A DNA stretch of 64,000 bases, from assembly GCA_006218035.1 (NCBI GenBank), contig VBWC01000003.1, positions 181,251 to 245,250 of the forward strand. The letters are read 5' to 3'. Under the pieces are notes generated by a model, which was given only the letters and a program-made list of their open reading frames with translations, was not told the DNA's origin and did not search any database. The position numbers and the translations under genes are program-made. Shown one piece after another: positions 27,155-35,232 of this stretch (the first letter of the stretch is position 1; every line of letters starts with the position of its first letter). Origin of the DNA: Gammaproteobacteria bacterium (GTDB lineage Bacteria; Pseudomonadota; Gammaproteobacteria; VBWC01).

Positions 27155-27760
27155 ATGTACAGGATTGCATCGATCGTATCACTGCCGGCATGGCTTGCGT
27201 CGGTTGCCGTCGGCGCGGTATTGCTGACGGCCGTACCGGCCATGGCCCACGAGGGTCATGCGGGGCCGATGAAGACCGTCCTTGAAGACAAGGCCGCGCT
27301 GAAGGCCATGCTGCCGGAAGGCGCGAAGGTGGCCAAACGCAAGCAGGAACTCGACAAGGACTCGGTCAAGTGGGCCGCCGAATTCTACGGGGTCGATCTG
27401 GACGAAGGCATCTACACCTATTATCTCGCGCGCGACAAAGCATCCGGCAAGGTGCTCGGCGCGGCAATTACCGCCGACGCCGACTATCGTCATGGCAAGG
27501 TCCGGATCGCGATCGGCATCGATGGCGCGCAGCACGTGACCCAGGCCGCCGTACTCGGCGTGAACGAGAAATACCTTCAGGATATCGAGAGCAGCAGCGG
27601 CACCGGATATATCGAGCGCTACGCCGGTATATCGCTGGCCGAGTTCACCGATGCCGCCAACGAACAATTGTCGAAACACGATGCAGGCCAGATTGTCGCG
27701 CAGCTGTTACGCAACAGCGGCGTTTTGCTGGAGACCTTGCTGCGCAAAGCGGAGCAATAA
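27155..27760 (+). CDS. FMN-bind-like periplasmic protein lacking the flavinylation Thr
   Basis: 201 residues from ATG 27155 behind GGGGGAA. Signal peptide to VPAMAHEGHAG (HEGH at the mature end). The rest follows the FMN-binding domain plan: KAALKAMLPEGAKV, DEGIYTYYLARDKASGKVLGAAI, VRIAIGIDGAQHVTQAAVLG. The C-terminal SGAT flavinylation motif of this family is absent; the last 50 residues read SLAEFTDAANEQL instead. It may therefore bind flavin non-covalently or have lost flavin and kept a metal-binding His end. It follows the Met/His-rich gene by 20 bases and is likely co-transcribed. Confidence 0.6.
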   Translation: MYRIASIVSLPAWLASVAVGAVLLTAVPAMAHEGHAGPMKTVLEDKAALKAMLPEGAKVAKRKQELDKDSVKWAAEFYGVDLDEGIYTYYLARDKASGKVLGAAITADADYRHGKVRIAIGIDGAQHVTQAAVLGVNEKYLQDIESSSGTGYIERYAGISLAEFTDAANEQLSKHDAGQIVAQLLRNSGVLLETLLRKAEQ

Positions 27761-27807
27761 AACGGGCAGGGTGTGCGGCGTCGGTCGCGTGCCGCCGCGA
27801 GCGGAGT

Positions 27808-30800
27808 TCAAAGTCGGCGGCGGCGGGGCAGGCCAAGCGACAGCGAGATCATCAGGGCCAGCAGAGTGAACCACTCGAACGACCCGCTGCCGGTGGTGGT
27901 GGTTGAACTGCCGGTAGTGGAAAGGATGGACGCCGGGCTCACCGTCGTGTCCTGGTTCCCGGTGTTGTCCGTTCTGTCGCCGTCGCTCATATAACTTTCC
28001 ACGGTATTGACGGTACGGAAGCTGCCAACGCTTTCAGGAATGACGGTGATCACGGCGGTCGCGCTGGCGCCCGCCGCGATAATGCCGAGGTTGCAGGTCA
28101 CGATGCGGCTTTTGCGGCTGCAGGTGCCCTGGCCAGGCGCAGCCGAGACATATTTCATCGTCGACAGATCTTTCATGACCACGCTGTTGTTCAGCGGGGT
28201 CGCCAGTTCGTGCGTGAGCACGACATGCTCGGCGACGATAGCGCCGATATTGGTGACGGCGACCGTGTAGGTCAGATTGGTCAGCGCCGGCACCGGGTCG
28301 GAGCTTTCCGTCACCGTGACGGCGAGATCGCCCGCGTCACCGGACAGACGCGCGACGAATGCATCGAATCCGGTGGCATTGCCGTCGGGACCGAGATCGC
28401 CGTGGCTGGTCTGCGGTGCGGTTGCGGTCAATGGCCAGTCGTTCGAGCTGGTGTAACCGGCGATGACCGCCGCCGGCGTGGCGCCTGAGGTATCGAGGGC
28501 AATGGCCATGCCGTAGTCACTGCCCTGGGCGCCGACATAGGTCGAATAATCCAGCGCACTGCCCGCCGCATCGACCTTGAGTGCAATCGCATCCGGGACG
28601 CATTGCAGGTTCGGTGTCGTCGCATTGGTCACGCAATGGCGCGACTTCACCAGGTTGATGTCATTCACCACCGGAAAGTCCGACGAGAACGTGTAACCGA
28701 CGACATAGGCGTTGCCGGCGGCGTCCACCGCCATGCCTTCGGCGCTGTCGTTGGAACCGCCGCCGATGTACGTCGAATATGCCAGCGGCGCGGCACCGTT
28801 GCTGGCCAGCTTGGTGACGAAAATATCGCTGCCACCGTCGCATTTGCCGTTCGCATCGCTGTCGCAACTGCCATCGATGGTGCCGGCTGTCGCCGGGAAA
28901 TCGACCGATGTCGTGGTGCCGGTGATATAGGCATTGCCGGAGGTGTCGACCGCGATGCCGTGACCGTAGTCCGCGTTGCTGCCGCCAAGGAAGGTGGAAA
29001 ACAGCAGCGCGTTGCCGGCCGCATTAAGCCGCGACACAAACGCGTCGAAGGTGTAGATCGTGTTGGTGCTGTTGTTGCAGGTGCCGCTGAAACCGCAGGC
29101 GGCATCGTAGGCGCCGCCGGTGACCGGGAAACCGCTGGAGGCGGTCTGGCCCGTGATGTAGGCCTCCGCGCCGGTGCTGTCGAGCGCGATATCAAACGCC
29201 GCATCCGGTCCGCTGCCGCCGAGGTAGGTCGAGTACACCAGCGCGGTCCCCGCGGCGTTCAGCTTGGTGACGAACGCATCGCCGGCGCCGCTGTGCTGGG
29301 CCTGGATCGGTCCCAGCGTCGGGAAGGTCGGCGACGTCGTGCCGCCCGCGATGAACGTCTGACCCGCGCCGTTCGCGGCAATCGCGTGGACATCGCCGTA
29401 GCCGATGAAGGTGGCATAGGTCAGCGCCGTGCCACTGCTGTCGAGTTTGGCGACGAAGATACGTTCGCCGTCGTCGCAGATGCTGTTGTTGTCGGCATCC
29501 GTGCAGGCCGTGCCGTTATAGGCGCCGCCGGTGGCCGGGAAGTCCCGCGACTGTGTCGTGCCGGTGACATAGGCATTGCCCGAATCATCGACGGCAATAT
29601 CGGCAATGCTGTCGAAACTGCCGCCGCCGAGATAGGTGGAATACACCATCTGGCCGGTGCTGTCGAACCTGGTGACGAACGCATCGGACTTGAGCAGCGC
29701 ATCGTGAAGCGTGCTGTTGCTGAATCCGCCGACCGTGCCGCTGGCCGTCACGGTCGCCGCCACGCCGTTGCTGGCGCGCGCGTCGGCATAACCGGCGGTG
29801 ACCGTATCGCCGTCGCTGACATTCAGCGTGCCGTCGTTACTGGTGCCGGCACTGGTGCTCGATGCAGTCGGCAGCACGCGGGTAAACGCGCCGGTGTTCA
29901 CGCCGGTTTCTGACAGCGCCACGGTCTCGCTCTCGCCGGTGCGGTTGTTCGACACGGTTACGGTGGTGCTTTCACTCCCGGAGGCGTTTACGTTAAGGTC
30001 CGTGTCATTGACTGTCACCGTGATGCCGTCACCGGGAAAACCGATCGACGCGATATTAACGGTATCGCCGCCGACCCGGATCGCCGTGTTCGAGGTAGTG
30101 ATCGAATTAGCGGTACCGGTACTGGTAATTTTGGACGCTGTAATTGCGCGGCTGGTCGCGACCACGGTTAACGATCCTGTCGCCGTGAACGTATCGCCGG
30201 TCTGGACGCGCATGACGCCGCTACCGGACGTACCGGCAGTTGATGCCAGAAACGCGGGCACACCGCCGGAAAAGACGCCGCTGTTGACGTCTGTTTCGGT
30301 CAACGTAACGTTTTCGGTCTCACCGGTGCGGTCGTTTGCGACAGGGACGATGATTGTTTCGACGGCAGCGGTATTGTTGTTGAGTATATCGAGGGGATCG
30401 GTCAGGCCGAGGCTGGCTTCATTGATGGTGACCGTCACCGGTACCGGATAACTGGCCGTCAGATCGTCGCCCGACTGCACGTTAAGTGTGCCGTCGTTGT
30501 CGGTGCCGGCGGTGGTGCCGAACGTCGTCGATACTGTGCCGGTAAAAAACCCCGAATCGATCGCAGACTCGATTACCGAGACCGACTCGCTTTCGCCGGT
30601 GGCGCTGTTAACCAATTGCACAAAGCCCGAGTCTATACGGGTGGCGTCTATATTCAGCGGGTCGTCTTTGACGATGACCGTCTCCGTATCGCCGGCTGCT
30701 GCAACAGGCCCGATCATCACGCTGAAATTCGGCACGATTGCAGTTGCGCTAATTGTCGCGGCCCCGCCACTGACGGTCTGCACGTCATTATACTTCGCGC

Positions 30801-32136
30801 TGATCGAGCCGCCGCCGAGCACCACCAGCACGCCGTCGTTATTCGCGCCGGCGACGGTGGCAAGCGTCACCGGCAAGGTGCCGGCGAACGCGCCGGTGTT
30901 GACGCCGGTCTCGGTCAGAATGACCGACTCGCTTTCCGCCGTCGTATCGTTGACCACGGTTACTGTCACGGTCTGCAATGTTGCCGCGTTGGTGTTCAGG
31001 TCCGGATCACTGACCGAGATAGTGACCGTGCTGTTCGGCAGCGTGACCGCTGTGATCGCCACCGAGTTATTACTGTTGCAGTCTACCGATGCGTTGTTGC
31101 CGCAGCGCGTATCGAGCGAGCCGATGACGGTCGGGAAATTGCCGGACAGGGTGCGACCGGCGACGTAGATATTGCCGCTGCTATCGACCGCGACGCCAAA
31201 GGCGCGGTCGTCTCCGGCGCCGTGCAACACGCTGCTGGTGGCGCCGATATCGACCGATGCCGACCCGCCGAAGTAGGCCGAATAGTCCAGTACCGGATCG
31301 ATCACCAGCGGTAGCGTCGTGTCATAGCCTGCCAGCTGGAAACCGATATGGCCGTCGTCGCTATATATATAGGAGCCCGCGACCGGCTGCCGCTGGCCGT
31401 TGTGTTGCTGGTAGATGACCGGCGCGTGCTGGACGATGTTCGTGCCGCCGACCGCAAGACGCAGCGTGCCGTCATTCTCGATCGTTACCGCGTCTGCGCC
31501 GTCGAATGCCAGCCGGATAACGCCGGGATCGGCGCCCGGCGCGACGACAAAATCGTATTCGAGCTTGCGCCCGTTGCCGTAGTAGACGAGATCGATATCC
31601 GGATAAACGCCTTCATAGCGCACGCGACCGTAGTTGGGCACGTTCACCGTCCAGTCTTCCGGCCGGTCGCCTTTCAGGTAATGGCTTTTGCCCGCGCGCC
31701 GCTGTTCGCCGGTGACAGCGGGTGACAGGCGGCTGCCTGGCGTGGCAATGCGCAGCACCGCAGCGTCGCCGGCCGCGGCGTTATCGCGCGGCGCGTTGTG
31801 CAACATGATTACCGCCGTACCGCCGGTCAGATAAAGTTCGTGATCCAGGCCGCGCGCGAAATAATCGACACGGGCATCCACCTGGCCGCGGTTGGCTTCA
31901 AAGTAGACCGGCGCACTGGTCAATGAATGAACGGGAACGGAGCGAAGGGTGGGGTCAGTCCGGGCCGTAGCGCCAGACTCTGCCGCAGGAAGCCCATAGC
32001 CCAGCCACGCGATCGATGCCGAAACAACGGCAACTGCGCAAAGGCCTGACAACGGTGCGAGCAGTCTGTTCCCGTGTGTAATCAAAACGATGACCCCTGA
32101 GATTGGCCGGACTATACCATATCGGCGCGACGCCAT
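27808..32136 (-). CDS. Giant SBBP beta-propeller surface protein with inserted Ig-like repeats
   Basis: 1442 residues. Residues 25-50 are an export segment. Residues 75-290 form the DUF7948-type N-terminal domain (YFEANRGQVDARVDYFARG). SBBP propeller blades (YSTYLGGSGxDxxxxIAVDxxGNAYVTGxT) begin near 295, are interrupted from about 345 to 800 by some five Ig-like units with ETVTVTVxNxxTGESETVxLTETGxNTGxF signatures, then resume to about 1240. A DUF11-like domain (LTYTVAVTNIGAIVAEHVVL) follows. The tail GSGSFEWFTLLALMISLSLGLPRRRRL is a CTERM-type sorting signal, like GlyGly-CTERM/rhombosortase substrates, so the protein is probably exported and processed at the cell surface. Adhesion is the usual guess. 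No sortase is in the window. Confidence 0.85.
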   Translation of the reverse strand: MASRRYGIVRPISGVIVLITHGNRLLAPLSGLCAVAVVSASIAWLGYGLPAAESGATARTDPTLRSVPVHSLTSAPVYFEANRGQVDARVDYFARGLDHELYLTGGTAVIMLHNAPRDNAAAGDAAVLRIATPGSRLSPAVTGEQRRAGKSHYLKGDRPEDWTVNVPNYGRVRYEGVYPDIDLVYYGNGRKLEYDFVVAPGADPGVIRLAFDGADAVTIENDGTLRLAVGGTNIVQHAPVIYQQHNGQRQPVAGSYIYSDDGHIGFQLAGYDTTLPLVIDPVLDYSAYFGGSASVDIGATSSVLHGAGDDRAFGVAVDSSGNIYVAGRTLSGNFPTVIGSLDTRCGNNASVDCNSNNSVAITAVTLPNSTVTISVSDPDLNTNAATLQTVTVTVVNDTTAESESVILTETGVNTGAFAGTLPVTLATVAGANNDGVLVVLGGGSISAKYNDVQTVSGGAATISATAIVPNFSVMIGPVAAAGDTETVIVKDDPLNIDATRIDSGFVQLVNSATGESESVSVIESAIDSGFFTGTVSTTFGTTAGTDNDGTLNVQSGDDLTASYPVPVTVTINEASLGLTDPLDILNNNTAAVETIIVPVANDRTGETENVTLTETDVNSGVFSGGVPAFLASTAGTSGSGVMRVQTGDTFTATGSLTVVATSRAITASKITSTGTANSITTSNTAIRVGGDTVNIASIGFPGDGITVTVNDTDLNVNASGSESTTVTVSNNRTGESETVALSETGVNTGAFTRVLPTASSTSAGTSNDGTLNVSDGDTVTAGYADARASNGVAATVTASGTVGGFSNSTLHDALLKSDAFVTRFDSTGQMVYSTYLGGGSFDSIADIAVDDSGNAYVTGTTQSRDFPATGGAYNGTACTDADNNSICDDGERIFVAKLDSSGTALTYATFIGYGDVHAIAANGAGQTFIAGGTTSPTFPTLGPIQAQHSGAGDAFVTKLNAAGTALVYSTYLGGSGPDAAFDIALDSTGAEAYITGQTASSGFPVTGGAYDAACGFSGTCNNSTNTIYTFDAFVSRLNAAGNALLFSTFLGGSNADYGHGIAVDTSGNAYITGTTTSVDFPATAGTIDGSCDSDANGKCDGGSDIFVTKLASNGAAPLAYSTYIGGGSNDSAEGMAVDAAGNAYVVGYTFSSDFPVVNDINLVKSRHCVTNATTPNLQCVPDAIALKVDAAGSALDYSTYVGAQGSDYGMAIALDTSGATPAAVIAGYTSSNDWPLTATAPQTSHGDLGPDGNATGFDAFVARLSGDAGDLAVTVTESSDPVPALTNLTYTVAVTNIGAIVAEHVVLTHELATPLNNSVVMKDLSTMKYVSAAPGQGTCSRKSRIVTCNLGIIAAGASATAVITVIPESVGSFRTVNTVESYMSDGDRTDNTGNQDTTVSPASILSTTGSSTTTTGSGSFEWFTLLALMISLSLGLPRRRRL

Positions 32137-32294
32137 ACAGGCTCCATCCGTTGCGTCGGCTTACTTTACAAGGTCGGAAGCTCGACAGGGATACGGCTAA
32201 AAGCGCTGCCGGTGAGTGGCGGAAACCAGGATATGTAATCCGCGGTAACCAGGCAACTGATAGACGACCGATCGCAAGCAAGCCCCATGCGGGG

Positions 32295-32600
32295 CTATGC
32301 TTTACGCCAATAAACGCCGGTCCAATCCACCCGGGTTATTTCGCTGGTGATGTTATACATGTTGCGGTAATCATCGATCGCTTTTTTGCAGCCACCCAAG
32401 CCATAGTCATCGACTACGCAAAAGCCGCCCGACGATAGTTTCGGATACAGTATTTCGATGGCTTCCATGGTTGAGCTGTACATGTCGCCATCAAGCCTGA
32501 TAACTGACAACTTCTCGATCGGCGCGACTGGCAACGTATCTTTGAACCAGCCCTCCAGAAAAACCACCTGTTCATCAAACTGTTCGAGAAAGAAATCAAG
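32295..32600 (-). pseudogene. 3' fragment of a TylF-type O-methyltransferase
   Basis: The minus frame reads LDFFLEQFDEQVVFLEGWF, then RLDGDMYSSTMEAIEILYP, GGFCVVDDYG and a TAG stop. This is the C-terminal half of TylF/macrocin-like methyltransferases (D-G-D and DDYG are metal/substrate sites). The N-terminal SAM-binding half is missing: upstream the sequence turns into RHS-like coding on the opposite strand near 32590. Broken, probably not expressed. Confidence 0.7.
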
Positions 32601-32921
32601 GGCGGCATCTCAACCTGCATCCACTACATCGGCGCCAGCACCGGCGTCATCGCCGAATACCGCATTACCGTCACCGACAAGACCCAGTACTGGCACAAAG
32701 ACGACCTCGGCTCCGTCGACGTCATCATCTCCGGCACCAGTGACGTCACGCGCCTCAGCTTCGGCCCGTTTGGCGAACGCTGTCCGGCCGCCAACTGGAA
32801 CAACCCGCTGACCGGCGATCCGTCGCTACCGACCCACCACGGCTACACCGGCCACGAACACATGGACAACGTCGGCATCATCCATATGAACGCCCGCCTG
32901 TTCGATCCGGCACTCGAATGA
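32571..32921 (+). pseudogene. RHS repeat-associated core fragment
   Basis: In frame from about 32571: KLFEKEIKGGISTCIHYIG, YRITVTDKTQYWHKDDLGS, then GYTGHEHMDNVGIIHMNARLFDP, the near-universal RHS core ending, and a TGA. No start codon or upstream YD repeats exist, and the fragment abuts the truncated TylF gene. It is a leftover of an RHS toxin/surface gene, with the variable C-terminal part lost. Confidence 0.72.
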
Positions 32922-32922
32922 G

Positions 32923-33216
32923 CACTGGTTCCTGAACCTGGCCCATGCCTAGGCCGTCATCGAAACCTGGCGGCGAGAATACAACGAGGAGCGACCGAAA
33001 AAGGCATTGAGCGGACTGACGCCTGCCGCCTATGCAAAGCAACTCGCAGCAAAATCGGCTAAAGTGGCAACCGGACTCTACACACGCCGGCTACTCAAAT
33101 TCGGGGTGACGTCGCTGAAGTCTCGCAGGGCTTATACAACAGCCACAATCCACAATATTGCACTCATCGCCGCACGCGTGTGCCGCAGGGGAATTTTTGA
33201 TTCACGCGCAACGTGA
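32923..33216 (+). pseudogene. IS3-family transposase (orfB) 3' remnant
   Basis: In frame from 32923: HWFLNLAHA, an in-frame TAG (32950-32952), AVIETWRREYNEERPKKALSG, LTPAAYAKQLAAK, which is the C-terminal end of an IS3-group DDE transposase. The frame runs on with unrelated codons to 33216. No terminal inverted repeats or orfA were found. The order TylF-RHS-IS3 marks an old recombination site. Confidence 0.75.
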
Positions 33217-33317
33217 ACGGAACGGACGTGACGGTTCAGTAAACTACCGGGCAGCGATTAGAGTGAGAAAACTCTACGAATATCGTAGCGAAGTCGGAGT
33301 TATTAGTGGATGACAAA

Positions 33318-33350
33318 TAAAAAAGGGAGCGCGGGCTCCCTTTTTTATTT
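33318..33350. terminator. Bidirectional rho-independent terminator behind the HU gene
   Basis: Stem GGGAGC-GCGG-GCTCCC (33325-33340) between an A-run and a T-run; works on both strands. It ends the HU transcript, which comes from the right. Confidence 0.9.
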
Positions 33351-33368
33351 TATCGATTAGTGTAAACG

Positions 33369-33752
33369 TCAATCGTTGACCATGCCTTTCAGTGCTTTCA
33401 ATGCTTGTACCTTTGCAACGTTGCGGGCAGGTTTGGCCTTGAACATTGTTTCTTCGCCGGTGAAAGGGTTGATACCCTTGCGCGCCTTGGTGGCGGGTTT
33501 GCGAACCACTTTGATCTTCAGCAGGCCGGGAAGGGTAAAGACTCCTGCGCCACGCTTTCTGACGTGACCATGAATCAGCGATTCGAGAGTTCCAAACACT
33601 GCAGCGATATCCTTCTTTGCGAGTCCGGTATCGTCCGCGATGTTTCCAAGGATCTGGCTCTTGGTAAAGGCCGTAGCAATCGGTCCGGAAGCTTTTTTCT
33701 TCGCGGCCGGTTTCGCAGTTTTCTTTTTTGCGGTTTTCTTTCTTGCAGCCAT
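33369..33752 (-). CDS. HU-family DNA-binding protein with lysine-rich N-terminal tail
   Basis: 127 residues behind GGAGGAAG. Residues 1-25 are Lys/Ala-rich (KKTAKKKTAKPAAKKK), like a histone H1 tail. The HU/IHF fold follows: TKSQILGNIADDTGLAKKDI, GVFTLPGLLKIKVV and the DNA-arm block RKGINPFTGEETMFKAKPARN (arm shown here: INPFTGEE). Usual HU length is near 90 residues. The tail should raise non-specific DNA affinity. Such tailed HU proteins are known in several bacteria. Confidence 0.92.
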   Translation of the reverse strand: MAARKKTAKKKTAKPAAKKKASGPIATAFTKSQILGNIADDTGLAKKDIAAVFGTLESLIHGHVRKRGAGVFTLPGLLKIKVVRKPATKARKGINPFTGEETMFKAKPARNVAKVQALKALKGMVND

Positions 33753-33882
33753 GTTCTTCCTCCAAATACGTCAGGGTTAACGCGACGATAACTTTAGCAT
33801 ATTTTTTTCATAATACAGCTATAAAAAGGCATTTTTTCATCAGTCGGCGGGTAACGCCAGCGGGTAAAAAATGCACCGGTCG

Positions 33883-34686
33883 TTACCCCCGGCGCCACTT
33901 CCGGGCGGCCCATATCCAGAATCCGAAGAGCGCGAGAACAACAAACAGCACGCCGACAGCATCGACAAAGTACTTGCCCCATTTGCCGACAAAAGGCCCG
34001 CCGTGTATGTCCAGCGCGATCCGTTCCAGCGGCAACACCGTGGTGCGATAGGCCCGGACGATGCTTGCCTGCAACGGCGGCGGCGGTGCCTGTGGCTCGG
34101 CCCAGGCGATTGCGACCACCTGGAGCGGGAAAGTGCTGACGCGATCGGTATATTCCCGCCATTCAAGAAAGGTGGCGTCCGTCGAGTATTGGCCATGGGC
34201 GGCCTGCACGATGAGGTTGCCGGAGTTATCCACCCCGATACGTGTCATGCCGGCCGGGACACCGGCGGTACCGGTCAGGCGCTCAATTATTCCGCCCTCC
34301 GGGGTCATCAGGACCACGGAACCCTCGAGCCCCACGACCAGCACGCCTTCCATTACCAGCGCGCCGACCAGCACGCCGGTAAGGTCGTGGATTCGATGGT
34401 CGTTCAGGTAGAGTTGGTCACCCAGTTGCGTGACCCAAAGGTTGTCGGCGTGGTAACTGACCGTGTTATCCGGCGCCTTGATGTCATACCAGTCGAGCAG
34501 CAACCCGGACTCGACAAACCGCGAGTCAAGTTTGAGCAGCTCAGTGTGGTTAAGCATGATGCCGGTGACGGCGAGAACCAGGATGAATGCGAGGCCCGTC
34601 AGCCCCAGATATCGGTGCCAGAGTGTGACGTGATGGGTTTTGGAGCGCTTCTTTTTGCTATCAACCGGATTTTCTGGACTGGACAT
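33883..34686 (-). CDS. PepSY-associated TM protein (membrane electron-transfer partner)
   Basis: 267 residues. Helix 1 (GLAFILVLAVTGIMLNH) has the typical TGIxLNH turn of PepSY_TM proteins, with a haem- or flavin-linked His. A long periplasmic loop (residues 55-215) precedes IHGGPFVGKWGKYFVDAVGV, which starts the C-terminal helix (VLFVVLALFGFWIW). PepSY TM proteins usually pass electrons across the membrane to periplasmic FMN proteins. The gene overlaps the FMN-binding gene by 26 bases, confirming coupling. Confidence 0.85.
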   Translation of the reverse strand: MSSPENPVDSKKKRSKTHHVTLWHRYLGLTGLAFILVLAVTGIMLNHTELLKLDSRFVESGLLLDWYDIKAPDNTVSYHADNLWVTQLGDQLYLNDHRIHDLTGVLVGALVMEGVLVVGLEGSVVLMTPEGGIIERLTGTAGVPAGMTRIGVDNSGNLIVQAAHGQYSTDATFLEWREYTDRVSTFPLQVVAIAWAEPQAPPPPLQASIVRAYRTTVLPLERIALDIHGGPFVGKWGKYFVDAVGVLFVVLALFGFWIWAARKWRRG

Positions 34687-35200
34687 AGTGATCTAGATAC
34701 AGCGCCAGGCGCGCAAGCTTCGTCAGGGCTCTGACCGACAGCGTCGCACCCGAGATCGTATCGATCGAACGATTCAGCTGCCTGTCAGACTGAAGTACCG
34801 CCCCCTTAAACTGGTCCGTGAAAAAGGTGTATTGTACTTCCTGTCCGCGCGTTTCGCGATAGATCAAGACCTTGACCCGATCGACCTTGCCATGGTCGAC
34901 GACAATACCGGTGGTAATCGGCCGTTCCTTGCCGATTTCTTCGAGTATCCATGCGGAACGCCCGTCGCGTTCCCAGTAACGAATACGGAGTGCCTGGAGG
35001 GGATGCCCCATGATGCCGGTCGCATCATCGGCGAGATCCGCCGTCAGCCATAGGACCTGCGGTTTGGGGACATCACCTGCGAAGACGTCATGGACGAAGT
35101 CTTGCGGATCCTGGAGTACGTTTTCGGTAGCGAAAACACTGCCTGTAACCAGGAGCAACATCGACAGCAGAAGAGCGCATTGTGTCCACGTGTTTTTCAC
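34661..35200 (-). CDS. FMN-binding periplasmic flavoprotein
   Basis: 179 residues from the GTG at 35200, behind CAAGG; a TTG 18 bases upstream is the alternative. Signal peptide ALLLSMLLLVTGSVFA. The C-terminal SGATLSVRAL carries the flavinylation motif (D/SGAT, FMN ester to Thr by ApbE). The mid part (YTFFTDQFKGAVLQSD) matches the domain. It is expected to be covalently flavinylated outside the inner membrane and to take electrons from the overlapping PepSY gene. No apbE in the window. Confidence 0.88.
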   Translation of the reverse strand: MKNTWTQCALLLSMLLLVTGSVFATENVLQDPQDFVHDVFAGDVPKPQVLWLTADLADDATGIMGHPLQALRIRYWERDGRSAWILEEIGKERPITTGIVVDHGKVDRVKVLIYRETRGQEVQYTFFTDQFKGAVLQSDRQLNRSIDTISGATLSVRALTKLARLALYLDHYVQSRKSG

Positions 35201-35232
35201 AGGTGATGCCTTGACCAAAGCCCTGGCTACGG

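Noticed and set aside
28603-29913. 436-codon plus-strand frame
   Set aside because: Antisense of the SBBP repeats; low-complexity Arg/Ala/Gly translation created by repetitive codons.
27808-32136. CRISPR-like repetition
   Set aside because: The repeats are coding SBBP and Ig-like units of variable sequence, not short direct repeats with spacers.
32281-32296. AGCCCC-ATGC-GGGGCT hairpin as terminator
   Set aside because: No T-run on either strand and it overlaps the end of a broken gene; could be chance.
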